From: an uncultured Duncaniella sp.
GTDB lineage: Bacteria; Bacteroidota; Bacteroidia; Bacteroidales; Muribaculaceae
NCBI GenBank assembly: GCA_910577335.1
Contig: CAJTMJ010000026.1
Span: 1 to 48,119 of the forward strand
Reading direction: 5' to 3'
DNA: 48,119 nucleotides
Position numbers and translations under genes: made by a program. This document shows positions 24,173-33,619 of this stretch, piece after piece (within the stretch, counting starts at the first letter, position 1; every line of letters begins with the position of its first letter). A model generated the notes under the pieces. The model had not been told where the DNA came from. It made no database searches and saw only the letters and a program-made list of their open reading frames with translations.

Positions 24173-25402
24173 TCAGAAGAGCGTCAATTGCGCTTCGTTG
24201 TCGTTGACCGGACGTCTCGGCGGTTCGTGGTAGCCGAAATCGGGGTCCTCCTTTTTGCCGGTGGCAAACCATTCGGTGTTGTCAAGGGTGTTGTCGATAC
24301 GAGCTTTCTTGGGGCGTCCTCGTTTTTTCGAAGGACGTTCATCCGGCGAGGCCTCTTCTTGGCTCTCAGTGTTGCCGGCTGTCGCTGCTTCAAGCTTTTC
24401 CTTCAACTCTTTTATCTCGCTGCGGAGGTCACGCTCGGTGGTAGCCTGATTGTAGAGGTTGTTTTCTATTGTACGTCTGAGTGATTCATTTTCTTCGATT
24501 AACTCCGATGTACGCTTTTCGCTTTCGGCGATTATCTGCTTGTACTCGGCAATTCGCTGCTCGCTTTCGGCAATTTTTTGCTCGTTGGCTGCGATAGCTT
24601 TATCTCTTTCGGCTATTTTGGCGTTTTTGCGGGCTTTTATCTGTTCGAATCCGTCAAGCTGCTCCTGTATGTGTGCCATGACCGATTCTTGCTCCTCCTG
24701 CGCATTTTCCAGCTCTTTGCGGGCAGCTGCTCCTTGGTTGCGGAGGTCGTTTATGAGCACGTCGCTCATCTGTATCTTTGTCTCAAGCTGCTTGCGTATG
24801 GATTCCTGATTTTTCAACTCTTCCTCCAGTTCAGCAACCTTAGCGTTTGCCTTATCGAGTTGTTCAGTGTCTACCGGCAGCTTCTTTTTGGTGTATATCT
24901 TCTCTTTTTCGTCGTTATATTTGGCTATCTGCGCTTCGAGGTCGTTTATGCGGTCGAGTAGCGCACGTTTTTGGCGATCCACACTGAGTTGAAGGCGTCG
25001 GTTCTCCTTTTTAAGCACGTCCATTTCCGAAGTACCTGTCGAAAGCCTTGATTTCAGGCTGTCGCTGAGCGAGTCAATGATATATTTGCGTTGCGCGTCA
25101 GTGGAAAGGCACGATTTCACAAAGTCGGGTTGCTGCTCGTTGAAGAGATTTATGATAGCGTCAAACAGATCGGCGGGAAGATTCGAGTCAATCTCTTTTT
25201 TGTCGTCATTTTGGCTCTCCGGCTTTTTTATGTTTCGGTTTGGGGTGCCGTTTTCGGTGGTAGGTTTGTGTACTGGCGTTACAGGTCGTTGTGTCGGTGC
25301 GGGTTCGGCATAGGTAGGGAGAGCGGAATCATATTCCCCCTCTTCCTCTTCTTCCTCCGGTGAAAAGCCAAAGGCACGTTTCATTCCATTCCAAAAAGAC
25401 AT
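24173..25402 (-). CDS. Coiled-coil protein with AT-hook and C-terminal clamp-binding-like motif
   Basis: A 409-residue protein not known to me by name. The N-terminus (MSFWNGMKRAFGFS) could form an amphipathic helix and is followed by an acidic run. Residues 30-70 are Pro/Thr-rich linker, and about 72-112 form a small helical domain. A long coiled coil spans about 125-340 with repeats such as IAANEQKIAESEQRIAE. The tail has a classical AT-hook (KKRGRPKKA, 359-367) and ends in QLTLF (405-409), which fits the QL(S/D)LF beta-clamp-binding consensus. A DNA-bound structural or replication-linked role is inferred. A -7-like TAACTTTG (25456-25463, minus) lies upstream. It is separated from dpp4 by 110 bp. 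Confidence 0.8.
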   Translation of the reverse strand: MSFWNGMKRAFGFSPEEEEEEGEYDSALPTYAEPAPTQRPVTPVHKPTTENGTPNRNIKKPESQNDDKKEIDSNLPADLFDAIINLFNEQQPDFVKSCLSTDAQRKYIIDSLSDSLKSRLSTGTSEMDVLKKENRRLQLSVDRQKRALLDRINDLEAQIAKYNDEKEKIYTKKKLPVDTEQLDKANAKVAELEEELKNQESIRKQLETKIQMSDVLINDLRNQGAAARKELENAQEEQESVMAHIQEQLDGFEQIKARKNAKIAERDKAIAANEQKIAESEQRIAEYKQIIAESEKRTSELIEENESLRRTIENNLYNQATTERDLRSEIKELKEKLEAATAGNTESQEEASPDERPSKKRGRPKKARIDNTLDNTEWFATGKKEDPDFGYHEPPRRPVNDNEAQLTLF

Positions 25403-25513
25403 AATTTAGTTTGGTATATATTTGCAGTGTTTCTGTTTTAAGGTATAGTTACATGCAAAGTTAACTTAAAAAATTCGAATTACCATATAAAATAACATTT
25501 TTGAAGTATTTAT

Positions 25514-25544
25514 TTTGTTATTTCCATAAAAGACTGTAAATTTG
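25514..25544 (+). promoter_or_regulatory. Promoter of the phosphohexomutase gene
   Basis: TTTG (25514-25517), a 19-bp spacer and TAAATTTG (25537-25544) match the Bacteroides consensus; the leader would be about 75 nt. Confidence 0.8.
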
Positions 25545-25626
25545 CCTATGACTCATCGATTCTGACAAAAATTTAAATCAGTTTTATACTCCTAAAATAA
25601 AAATTTATATACCACTATAAAAGATT

Positions 25627-27375
25627 ATGGAAAACGAACAATTGTTAAAAGAGGTCACCGAGAAAGCAAAACTATGGCTCGGTGACGGTTATGATGAAGA
25701 AACTCGTAAAGAAGTGCAGCGTATGCTTGACGCTGACGACAAGACCGAACTTATCGAATGTTTCTACAAAGACCTTGAATTTGGTACCGGCGGTCTCCGC
25801 GGCATTATGGGCGCAGGAACCAACCGTATGAACATCTACACAGTGGGCGCAGCTACCCAAGGACTTGCCAACTATCTTAAGGAGGCGTTCAAGGACCTTC
25901 CCGAGATCAGCGTGGCTGTGGGTCACGACGTGCGTAACAACTCACGCAAATTTGCTGAAATTGTAGCTGATATTTTCTCAGCCAACGGCATCAAGGTATA
26001 TCTTTTTGATGATTTCCGTCCCACTCCCGAGCTTTCATTCGCTATCCGTCATTTCGGCTGCCAGAGCGGTGTGAACATCACTGCATCTCACAACCCGAAG
26101 ATCTACAACGGTTACAAGGCTTACTGGGAAGATGGCGCACAGATCATCGCTCCCCACGACGTGAATATCATCGACCACGTTAACCGCATCAAGAATGTTA
26201 GCGAGATCAAGTTCACAGGCGACAAGTCAAAAATCCAGATTGTCGGACCGGAGGTTGACAAGGAATTCCTCGCTGCCATCAAGGGTCTTTCACTCAGCCC
26301 GGATGTGATAGAGCGACACAAAGACCTTAAGATCGTCTACACTCCTATCCACGGCACAGGTGTGAAACTGATTCCCGAATCTTTGAAGAACTACGGTTTC
26401 ACAAACATTATACATGTCCCCGAACAGGATATACCCAGCGGTGATTTCCCCACTGTGGAATCTCCCAACCCCGAAGTGCCCTCAGCAATGGCAATGGCTA
26501 TCGCAAAGGCTAAGGAGGTTAACGCCGACATCATCATGGCTTCCGACCCCGATGCCGACCGTATAGGTTGCGTTATCCGTGACAACAACGGCGAGTATGT
26601 GCTTCTCAACGGTAACCAGATAGTGATGATCCTCCTTAACTACATCATCACCCGCAATCAGGAGCTCGGACTTCTCAAGGGTAATGAATTCGTGGTTAAG
26701 ACCATCGTTACCACCGAGGTCATCAAGTCGATCTGCGACGCTATGAATGTACGCATGTTCGACTGCTACACCGGCTTCAAGTGGATTGCAGCCGTTATGC
26801 GCGACAATGAGGATGTGCTCCGCTACATCGGCGGCGGTGAAGAGAGCTACGGCTTCCTTGCCGAGACATTCGCACGTGACAAGGATGCAGTTTCAGCTTG
26901 CTCACTCATGGCAGAGGCTTGCGCATGGGCTAAGGATAACGGTAAGGACTTCCAAGGTATGCTTGCCGACATCTATCTTAAATACGGTTTCAGCCGTGAG
27001 GTAGGTATCTCTGTTGTGCGTCCCGGCAAGTCAGGCGCAGAGGAGATTCAGGCAATGATGAAGGAATTCCGTGCCAATCCTCCGAAGTCGCTCGCAGGCA
27101 GCCCGGTTGAGATTATCAAGGACTACGCAACCCTCGACCTTACACATGTAAGCGAAGGGAAGGTTGAAAAGATGGATTTCCCCACCACTTCAAATGTTCT
27201 CCAGTACTTTACTGCCGACCATACCAAGGTGTCAGTCCGTCCGTCAGGCACAGAGCCTAAGATCAAGTTCTACATCGAGGTTAAGGTGCCCATGGCTAAG
27301 GTTGAGGACTATAACGCCTGTGGCGTAGAAGCCGACAAGAAGGTAGAAGCCATCAAGAAAGACTTAGGCATCTAA
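25627..27375 (+). CDS. Phosphoglucomutase/phosphomannomutase (alpha-D-phosphohexomutase)
   Basis: A 582-residue cytoplasmic enzyme interconverting hexose 1- and 6-phosphates, for example glucose phosphates feeding glycogen and cell-surface sugars. All four family motifs are visible: FGTGGLRG (about 52-59), the phosphoserine loop TASHNP with S154, the metal loop DPDADR (307-312), GGEESYG (about 411-417), and the phosphate-binding RPSGTEPK near 540. Length and GTGGLRG start fit the PgcA-type subgroup of large mutases. Single gene with its own promoter and terminator. Glucose versus mannose preference cannot be told from the sequence. Confidence 0.95.
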   Translation: MENEQLLKEVTEKAKLWLGDGYDEETRKEVQRMLDADDKTELIECFYKDLEFGTGGLRGIMGAGTNRMNIYTVGAATQGLANYLKEAFKDLPEISVAVGHDVRNNSRKFAEIVADIFSANGIKVYLFDDFRPTPELSFAIRHFGCQSGVNITASHNPKIYNGYKAYWEDGAQIIAPHDVNIIDHVNRIKNVSEIKFTGDKSKIQIVGPEVDKEFLAAIKGLSLSPDVIERHKDLKIVYTPIHGTGVKLIPESLKNYGFTNIIHVPEQDIPSGDFPTVESPNPEVPSAMAMAIAKAKEVNADIIMASDPDADRIGCVIRDNNGEYVLLNGNQIVMILLNYIITRNQELGLLKGNEFVVKTIVTTEVIKSICDAMNVRMFDCYTGFKWIAAVMRDNEDVLRYIGGGEESYGFLAETFARDKDAVSACSLMAEACAWAKDNGKDFQGMLADIYLKYGFSREVGISVVRPGKSGAEEIQAMMKEFRANPPKSLAGSPVEIIKDYATLDLTHVSEGKVEKMDFPTTSNVLQYFTADHTKVSVRPSGTEPKIKFYIEVKVPMAKVEDYNACGVEADKKVEAIKKDLGI

Positions 27376-27415
27376 TTTCAAGAGCTTGTATATAGCTTGT
27401 ACATATAGTCTGTAG

Positions 27416-27435
27416 GGATGCTCCCCGGAGCATCC
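27416..27435. repeat. REP-like palindrome, single copy
   Basis: GGATGCTCC-CC-GGAGCATCC, with flanks TAG before and GAA after. The same palindrome occurs twice more at 33620-33640 and 33711-33731. It lies 40 bp after the phosphohexomutase stop codon. Confidence 0.85.
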
Positions 27436-27463
27436 GAACCAAGCAGGCTATCCTAAAATAATC

Positions 27464-27499
27464 ACCGTGGGAGCGAAACATATCGCTTCCACGGTTTCG
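27464..27499 (+). terminator. Terminator of the phosphohexomutase gene
   Basis: A 13-bp stem (27464-27476, ACCGTGGGAGCGA, with 27483-27495) containing one G-U pair, then TTTCGTTTT. Confidence 0.85.
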
Positions 27500-27617
27500 T
27501 TTTACACCCACGGTGACTTTTTATACATACGGTTGCTTTTTTACATCCGATAAAAAGCGGGGTTGGCTATGTTCACACATTGCCAACCCCTTTGCGTATA
27601 ATAAAACCTATCCTGTG

Positions 27618-28673
27618 TTATTGGTTCAAATAAGCTGTCATGATCACCACACGGTTCCAGTCATTGACTGAGAACGGCTGCTGGGTGTCCTGATTGTGCA
27701 TTGAGCTTACTCTTAGACGGTCACGGGCAACGCCATACTTATTGACAAGCATGTCGGCTACCACGTTGGCGCGTTCCTCGGCAAGACGGAGATTGATTTC
27801 ACGTGAACCAGTGCCCTTGTCGGCATAACCTATCACAGTGGCGTAGGAGCCGGGATGTGTCTTAAGGTAGTCGGCGATGGCTATCACGTTCATTTCCTGA
27901 CTCGGCTGTACGTTGGTCTTGGCGAGCTGGAACACCACATGGCTGCTCATGCCCACACGATCTTCCCCTCTGACGGGAACTTCCTTGACCACTTCAACAG
28001 TGTCACGGATAATAACTTCTTTTATCACCTCTTCGCGAAGCTCGTTTACCTTGTCGTTCACCTCTATGATTTCAGGGTTGACGCAAGTGGGGCAGCTGTA
28101 GCCGGTGCCGAACTTGTAGGTCACACCCACAAGGAGATTTACGAATGAGTCAAAGCCATGGTCGCTCTTGGAGTTCCAGCGGTCACTTACGCCGTTGACC
28201 TGACACTCCACATTGAAGTCAAAAGCCTTGTTGAGACGCACGTCCATAGCGAGGCCTGTGCGAACGAGAAGCGAGCTTGCGGGACGGGCGAACGAACGGT
28301 CGTAGCCCACACCGAGAAGAAGGTTGACATCCACCGGACGGGTGGGGTTGAGACTTGCAGTCTGCGAGATGTTCCAGATTCCGTCCACGGCGATGTCGTA
28401 GTGGAAGAAACCTGTGGTCAGGTTATCGGTTTTGTAGCGTCCTCTCCAACCACCCACAGCGAGACGTGCGCTGAGGTAAGGGTTGAACTGCTTGCCGAAG
28501 GCAATCTGCCCGGCTGGCGAGATCATCTTGCCGAAACCGGCACCGCCACCTACCGAGTAGGATGCCCCGAGGCTACCTTGAATAAACCAAGGATTTACCT
28601 CCGCCTCCTGTGCCGAGGCGGTGATCATAGCTGCGGTCAGGGCAAATGCGGCAAATATTCTTTTAAGTTTCAT
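27618..28673 (-). CDS. OmpA-family outer membrane protein
   Basis: A 351-residue protein with a signal peptide ending ASAQ, a predicted eight-strand beta-barrel (about 28-190), a Pro/Cys linker with the pair CPTC, a Val/Glu-rich stretch (EVIKEVIIRDTVEVVKEVP), and a C-terminal OmpA domain (about 240-345) with YADKGTGSREINLRLAEERANVV, which binds peptidoglycan. It would anchor the outer membrane to the cell wall. It follows the DUF4369-type lipoprotein gene on the same strand after 32 bp, so the two are probably one operon. The 242 bp downstream hold the palindrome and the terminator of the opposite gene. Confidence 0.92.
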   Translation of the reverse strand: MKLKRIFAAFALTAAMITASAQEAEVNPWFIQGSLGASYSVGGGAGFGKMISPAGQIAFGKQFNPYLSARLAVGGWRGRYKTDNLTTGFFHYDIAVDGIWNISQTASLNPTRPVDVNLLLGVGYDRSFARPASSLLVRTGLAMDVRLNKAFDFNVECQVNGVSDRWNSKSDHGFDSFVNLLVGVTYKFGTGYSCPTCVNPEIIEVNDKVNELREEVIKEVIIRDTVEVVKEVPVRGEDRVGMSSHVVFQLAKTNVQPSQEMNVIAIADYLKTHPGSYATVIGYADKGTGSREINLRLAEERANVVADMLVNKYGVARDRLRVSSMHNQDTQQPFSVNDWNRVVIMTAYLNQ

Positions 28674-28705
28674 ACCTTAATCGATCAGTTGATAAATAGT
28701 TGATG

Positions 28706-29287
28706 TCATTTAATCTTTTCCTTCACTCTCCGCATATCCTCGCTTGTTAGCAGCGAGCCGTAAGTGTCGAGCAGATAGCGCCCCACGGCATTGTCGGAGT
28801 TAAGTATCATCTGGTCGCTGTAAAATTTCGAATAATCCCTGTTGAGCTTGTCAAGGTCATAGTCGGGATTCTGATAATGGGCTGCGAACGAGTTCTTAGC
28901 CTTGATAAATCTGAACAGCGCGCGGTTGTCGTCGGTGCCGGTGAGGTTGAGCACGTCGCTTATCTCCACCTTCACAGTGCCACCCTCTATCACCATAGGC
29001 ATATAGAGTATGTCGAGCGAGTCGGAAGGGTTTTTGAAGCAGAGATTTGCCACGTAGGGCATATTGTCGATGTCGTCACGCATGAAGCGCACTGAGTCGT
29101 TGGCGATGGTGAGTGTCGAGTCAATCAATTTGCCGTGCTGACCCAAAAGTTCCACTTCGGTATATTGCTTTAGCGGGATGAACACTTCGACCGAGCATGG
29201 CGACTTCACCGGCGCCCCTCCGCAGGAGGTTAGCACCGCTGCGGCTGCTATGACCGACATCTGAAGGAAAAACAGAAAATGTTTCAT
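28706..29287 (-). CDS. Lipoprotein with DUF4369-like domain
   Basis: A 193-residue lipoprotein. The lipobox is LTSC with lipidated C22. Residues 30-130 (VEVFIPLKQYTEVELLGQHGKLIDS onward) read like the all-beta DUF4369 domain found at the front of Bacteroidota AhpC/TSA-type thiol proteins. Here the thioredoxin domain is missing; the remaining 60 residues are helical. It is therefore a stand-alone form or a truncated relative. It lies upstream of the OmpA gene in a likely operon. Function unknown. Confidence 0.7.
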   Translation of the reverse strand: MKHFLFFLQMSVIAAAAVLTSCGGAPVKSPCSVEVFIPLKQYTEVELLGQHGKLIDSTLTIANDSVRFMRDDIDNMPYVANLCFKNPSDSLDILYMPMVIEGGTVKVEISDVLNLTGTDDNRALFRFIKAKNSFAAHYQNPDYDLDKLNRDYSKFYSDQMILNSDNAVGRYLLDTYGSLLTSEDMRRVKEKIK

Positions 29288-29301
29288 GTTGGATGATTAT
29301 T

Positions 29302-29346
29302 AAAAAGGAGGGCGGCGATTCGTAGATATGAACCTTACCGCCCTCC
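29302..29346 (-). terminator. Terminator of the lipoprotein / beta-barrel operon
   Basis: A 9-bp stem (29307-29315, GGAGGGCGG, with 29338-29346) followed on the minus strand by TTTTT (complement of 29302-29306). It lies about 30 bp past the stop of the gene at 29378. Confidence 0.85.
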
Positions 29347-29377
29347 CTTATTTCGATAGTGATTTTATCGGTCTCAA

Positions 29378-30262
29378 TCAGAACCTGAATCCGAGGCGCA
29401 ACATCGGTGTGTCGATAAACTTGATGTTGTGATGGCTGAGGTTATAGTGGTCGAAACCTTGGGGAGCAATCTGAATTACATCGTATCTGTAGGCGAAGGG
29501 CTGACATTCGAGTGCGATGAACATGCCCTGTGTGAATGAGTATTCAACACCGGCTACACCGGCAGCCTTTATACCGTACATCTGACCCACTTTCCCGGCG
29601 GGAACGTAAACCTGCTGGTCAACTTTTGTGTCGGGGTCGTTGGGATCGATGGTGACGTATTTTCCGGTATATGGCTCCCGTGTGTCAACACGTGCCATCT
29701 GAAATCCTACCATACCGCCCACGTAAGGGTGAATGCGCGTATTCTTGGTCTTGAAGTAACGCTCAACGCCTATGTTGACATACCAGTTGTTGGTGGTCTG
29801 AGCATTGATATACTTCTGCTCGGGGAGACTAATGTTGGGCTCGTCAAGAATCTCGGTAGATTCTATATAGTCCTTCTTAGGTGTGATACTTGTGTTCAAG
29901 CCGCCTGAGAAACTGAGGCTCCAGCAGTCCTGAAAGAAGTATTTAGCCTGTACTCCCACGATGTTGACCAGAGAATTGTTGTTGAACCCGTTGATGTTGA
30001 GGTATGGGTTAAGATAACCCGACTCAACACCGCTGCCGTTAGGCAGACCAACGGAGCCACCGCCGGGGGTGATGTTGGGCAGGAGGAACGAGTTGTTCTC
30101 ATTGTAGAACACACCGCTCTTTCCAAGACCCAACGATATCTCCCATTGGCCTTTTTGGGGTCCAAACGTTGCGCATTCTTTGCCTGTGGATTCCTGTGTC
30201 TGTGCCATTGCTGACACAGCCATGAAAGCAGACAGTAAGATTGTGCAAAGTTTTCTGATCAT
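29378..30262 (-). CDS. Outer membrane beta-barrel protein partnered with coiled-coil lipoprotein
   Basis: A 294-residue protein with a signal peptide ending AMAQ. The mature part alternates aromatic and polar residues, with glycine-rich turns (GGGSVGLPNGSG around 68-80) and a C-terminal strand ending LRLGFRF; the terminal Phe is typical of barrels inserted by BamA. It starts 41 bp after the 997-residue lipoprotein gene, on the same strand, with a terminator only after the second gene, so they are co-transcribed. The pairing of a very large surface lipoprotein with an outer membrane protein recalls the BT1927-BT1926 S-layer locus of B. thetaiotaomicron; this is an analogy, not a homology claim. 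Confidence 0.8.
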   Translation of the reverse strand: MIRKLCTILLSAFMAVSAMAQTQESTGKECATFGPQKGQWEISLGLGKSGVFYNENNSFLLPNITPGGGSVGLPNGSGVESGYLNPYLNINGFNNNSLVNIVGVQAKYFFQDCWSLSFSGGLNTSITPKKDYIESTEILDEPNISLPEQKYINAQTTNNWYVNIGVERYFKTKNTRIHPYVGGMVGFQMARVDTREPYTGKYVTIDPNDPDTKVDQQVYVPAGKVGQMYGIKAAGVAGVEYSFTQGMFIALECQPFAYRYDVIQIAPQGFDHYNLSHHNIKFIDTPMLRLGFRF

Positions 30263-30303
30263 TTCGTTTGTATTGAAATTTTTTAGAAATGAATTGGTTC
30301 TGA

Positions 30304-33297
30304 TTAAGCCTTAGCGTTAGCTTCGTACTTAGCCTGTGCTTCTTCAAGACGAGCCTTGAGGAAGTCGAGCTTATCCTTCTGGAGTGCAAGTTCAGCCTGA
30401 GCAGCTTCAACTTCGAGCTTCAACGGATTCTCGATGTCGGTGTAACCGTTCTCGTACTGGTTGAGCTGGAACTGAGCCTTAGCCAAACGCTCCTGAGCAT
30501 TCTTGAGCGGGGTCTCGTTAGCCTTAATCTGGTTTTCGAGATTCTCGATAGCATCCTTGATAACTTCATCAGCATTTCCTACGCCATTGAGGTCGTTAAT
30601 AGTAAGTATAGCAGAACTTACAGTGCCGATGATGGTATTAAGGTCAGATGCTTCGTGAGTGAGCTTGCCAAGTTGAGTGTTGAGTTCGCCTTCGAGAGCA
30701 GCGATCTTATCCTTAACAGCTTTGAGCTGTGCTTCAACAGCCTTAACCTTGTCTCCCTGAGCGGTTTTGCTGTCTTCGAGAGCCTTAAGCTGAGTTTCGA
30801 GGGCTGCAACAGCTTCGTTAACAGCGTCAGCATTGTTGATAGTAGCCTTGATAGCTGCAATCTGAGCCTTGTTGCCTTCTACTGTACCGTAAGCGCCGAA
30901 GAGTGTGCTATACATTGTATAGTACTGGTAGGGTGCAAGATTCGGATAGTTAGCTGCGATGTACTCGTTCATCTCATCAATTGTGAGAGGTTCGAGACGG
31001 TCAACTGAAACTGTAGAACCGTAAAGAACTTGTGAAGTCTTCTTTACATAGTCCTTAGCATTGGTATAAACACCGGTAGCCTTGTTGAGTTCCATGAAGA
31101 CGCTGAGACCTGCGTAAGAAAGATCCTTGTACTTGTCATCAGCAAACTTCTTCCAGTTTGCGTCTGTATCATCAGCTGCAGGAACTGTGGTGTACTTAAC
31201 GAATGTATCGCTGGTGAACTTGTCCCATGCGGTGAGGGGATAAGCTACGCCGAGTTCGGTTTTCTGCTTGTTAAGGTTGGTAGTAACATCCTTAACTTCC
31301 TTCTTTTGAGTATCACCAACGAGCTTGTTGAATGCCTTGATAGCTTCAGTATATGTCTTGTTGGCAGCTGCCAAAGCTGTTACAGCTTCCTGAACGGGCT
31401 TGTATGCGGGGTCAGCAGCCTGATCGTAGGTGCCGTCAACGATATTACCACCGGCGGTCATGAAAGCGAGGTCTGCGGCATCGATTGCGTTGCGACGAGC
31501 ATTTTCGGCAGCAAGGTTGAGCAGAGATGCGTTGTCCTGTGCTTTCTGAGCTGCTTCCTGTGCCTTCTGCATAGCAGTTGCATTGTCAGAAACAAGCTTG
31601 TTCTGAGCTGTGATGGCATTGTTCCAAGCGGTCAAAGCGGCAGATTGTGCGGCAACGTTTGCAGCGGTAGGATTAGCCAATGCAGTTTCAGTAGCGAGGT
31701 TGTACTGACGTTCAGCAGCATCAACACGGTTCTGGGCTGCCTTTTCAGAAAGTTCCTGAGATTTAGCAAGCTCATCAACAGCAGCCTGAGCAGCGTCAGC
31801 GGCTTTATTATTCTCCTTTACGGCATCATTGTAAGCCTTATTGGCTGCAGCTTTTGCATTTTCCCATGTAGTTTTGGCATTGGTAGCAGCTACTGTGGCA
31901 GAACCTTCGGTGTAAGCCTTGTCAGCGTCGGTATAAGCTTTCTGTGCCTTGGCAACTGCGGTGTGAGCTGCAACTACAGCGTCCTTAGAGGTCTGAAGTT
32001 TAGCACCGGCACCGTTTAATGCAGTAACAGCTGCTTCAATCTCGGTAACCTGAGGCATATCGGCAGAAGTGATGTCGGGTACACCACCCTTGTTGTAGAT
32101 AGTCTGAGCGAGATTCCAATCTGCCTGAGCATCTTCGTAAGCCTTTGTTGCAGCTACCTGTGAACGTTCGAGTTCGGCAAGTTCAGCTGAAGTCCAAGCT
32201 GAGCCGTTAGGAGTGCTCAACTGAGCCTTGATCTGCTCGATATTGCGCTTGTAGGCGTTTGTATACAGAGTATAGTTGGTAAGGTCGTCCAATTTGAAAG
32301 TCTTACCATCGGGTACGATTTCAAATTTTTCTTCGAATCCGGGGATTGCGGTGTTGCCGGGATATTCGTAAGGAGCAATTGCAACTTCCTCAGCATTGAG
32401 AGCATCAATTTGAGCTTGAAGGTCGGGAACTGAATCGTAGAGAGCCTGATTCTTGTAACAAAGTTCAGACAAAGCGATCTTGATCTGCTCCTGAGCGTCC
32501 TTATTATCCTTAAGCTTAGCCTGATAGTCAGTAAGAAGGGTGTAAAGTTCAGATGCCTGAATGCCTTCGAGCTTCTGGATAGCCTCTTCGAACTCAGCGT
32601 TTGACTCGTTGAGAGCATCAACATCAGCCTGTGCGGTAGCAACGTTTCTTTCGAGAGTTGCCTTCTTGTCCCAAGCGGGAGATTCGAAAGAAGAACCATT
32701 CCATTCGAGGTCAAGTTCGCTTTCAGCAAGTTTCTTCTGAGCTTCAAGGAGGTTAGCGTTTGCTGTGTTGTAAGCAGAAAGCTGCTGGATGTAAGCGTCG
32801 TAAGCAGCAACTACAGCGTTGAAAAGGTCGCTATCGAGCTTGTCAGCGTTGAGCTTCTTAAGCTGTTCGAATTCATAGCGAGCTTTTTCTTCTGCAACCT
32901 TAGCTTCTTCGATTTTCTGTGCGTTCTGAGCGATTAGAAGTTCGAGGTTAGCTTTTGCCTCAGCAATATATGCTTCGGTTTCAGCCTTCACCTGATCTGC
33001 CTTAGCCTGTTCGCCGGCAGCCATAGCTTGTTTGTAAGCTGCTTCAGCCTCTTCTCTCTTGGCTTGTGCATTCTTGATAGCAGCCTCAGCAGCAGCGATG
33101 AGTTTTGAGTTCTCAGCTGCAACTTTTTCAGATTCAGCTTGAGCCAACAGGACGGCTTTCTTTGCTTCAAGAAGGTTAGCGGTAGCCACGCGGATCGCTT
33201 CGATGCCGGCGGGCTCATCGTTGTCGATACAGGAGGTCATGAGACTGCCTGCGGAAAGAGTCAGCAAAGTAGCGACTAAAAAGGTCCACTTTTTCAT
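30304..33297 (-). CDS. Large alpha-helical coiled-coil surface lipoprotein
   Basis: A 997-residue lipoprotein: signal peptide with lipobox LMTSC (C23) followed by IDNDEPA. Residues 32-200 are an Ala/Glu/Lys-rich coiled coil, then several further helical repeats (about 215-300, 385-650 and 840-995) separated by aromatic and Pro-containing segments, notably 300-360 and 690-800. This build suits a long fibre or surface layer protein. The composition is exceptionally rich in Ala. It is first gene of a two-gene operon with an outer membrane barrel. The promoter carries a (TA)12 tract, suggesting variable expression. No enzymatic motif is seen. Confidence 0.82.
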   Translation of the reverse strand: MKKWTFLVATLLTLSAGSLMTSCIDNDEPAGIEAIRVATANLLEAKKAVLLAQAESEKVAAENSKLIAAAEAAIKNAQAKREEAEAAYKQAMAAGEQAKADQVKAETEAYIAEAKANLELLIAQNAQKIEEAKVAEEKARYEFEQLKKLNADKLDSDLFNAVVAAYDAYIQQLSAYNTANANLLEAQKKLAESELDLEWNGSSFESPAWDKKATLERNVATAQADVDALNESNAEFEEAIQKLEGIQASELYTLLTDYQAKLKDNKDAQEQIKIALSELCYKNQALYDSVPDLQAQIDALNAEEVAIAPYEYPGNTAIPGFEEKFEIVPDGKTFKLDDLTNYTLYTNAYKRNIEQIKAQLSTPNGSAWTSAELAELERSQVAATKAYEDAQADWNLAQTIYNKGGVPDITSADMPQVTEIEAAVTALNGAGAKLQTSKDAVVAAHTAVAKAQKAYTDADKAYTEGSATVAATNAKTTWENAKAAANKAYNDAVKENNKAADAAQAAVDELAKSQELSEKAAQNRVDAAERQYNLATETALANPTAANVAAQSAALTAWNNAITAQNKLVSDNATAMQKAQEAAQKAQDNASLLNLAAENARRNAIDAADLAFMTAGGNIVDGTYDQAADPAYKPVQEAVTALAAANKTYTEAIKAFNKLVGDTQKKEVKDVTTNLNKQKTELGVAYPLTAWDKFTSDTFVKYTTVPAADDTDANWKKFADDKYKDLSYAGLSVFMELNKATGVYTNAKDYVKKTSQVLYGSTVSVDRLEPLTIDEMNEYIAANYPNLAPYQYYTMYSTLFGAYGTVEGNKAQIAAIKATINNADAVNEAVAALETQLKALEDSKTAQGDKVKAVEAQLKAVKDKIAALEGELNTQLGKLTHEASDLNTIIGTVSSAILTINDLNGVGNADEVIKDAIENLENQIKANETPLKNAQERLAKAQFQLNQYENGYTDIENPLKLEVEAAQAELALQKDKLDFLKARLEEAQAKYEANAKA

Positions 33298-33401
33298 TTG
33301 CTTTGATTTAAATTAGTGATTTTAAATTGATTATAGTTAAAGTTATTTTCTTGAACTGTGTGAATTAGCACTTTCTGCTTTATGATTAAGCATTTATGGA
33401 T

Positions 33402-33432
<31 letters not shown>

Positions 33433-33619
33433 GTGTTAAAATTCGTAAAAATGTTAGTCTGATATTGTTAATATTTGTGAATGAAAATTTATACACCTTT
33501 ATATATTATGCGTATGTGCGTGTAGTAATTGAGGACGGGTTTGCAAGTTTTTTAGTATATTTAACATACTTCTTTATATGAAATTAACGAACAGCCCGGC
33601 AATAGCGTATTGGTTATAG

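Noticed and set aside
24173..25402. Assigning the AT-hook coiled-coil protein to SMC or DivIVA families
   Set aside because: No ATPase motifs and no DivIVA N-terminal signature are present; only coiled-coil composition is shared.
31306..32019. A 237-codon Cys/Ser/Val-rich open frame opposite the large lipoprotein
   Set aside because: It mirrors the Ala/Glu/Lys repeats of the sense gene and its composition is not protein-like.
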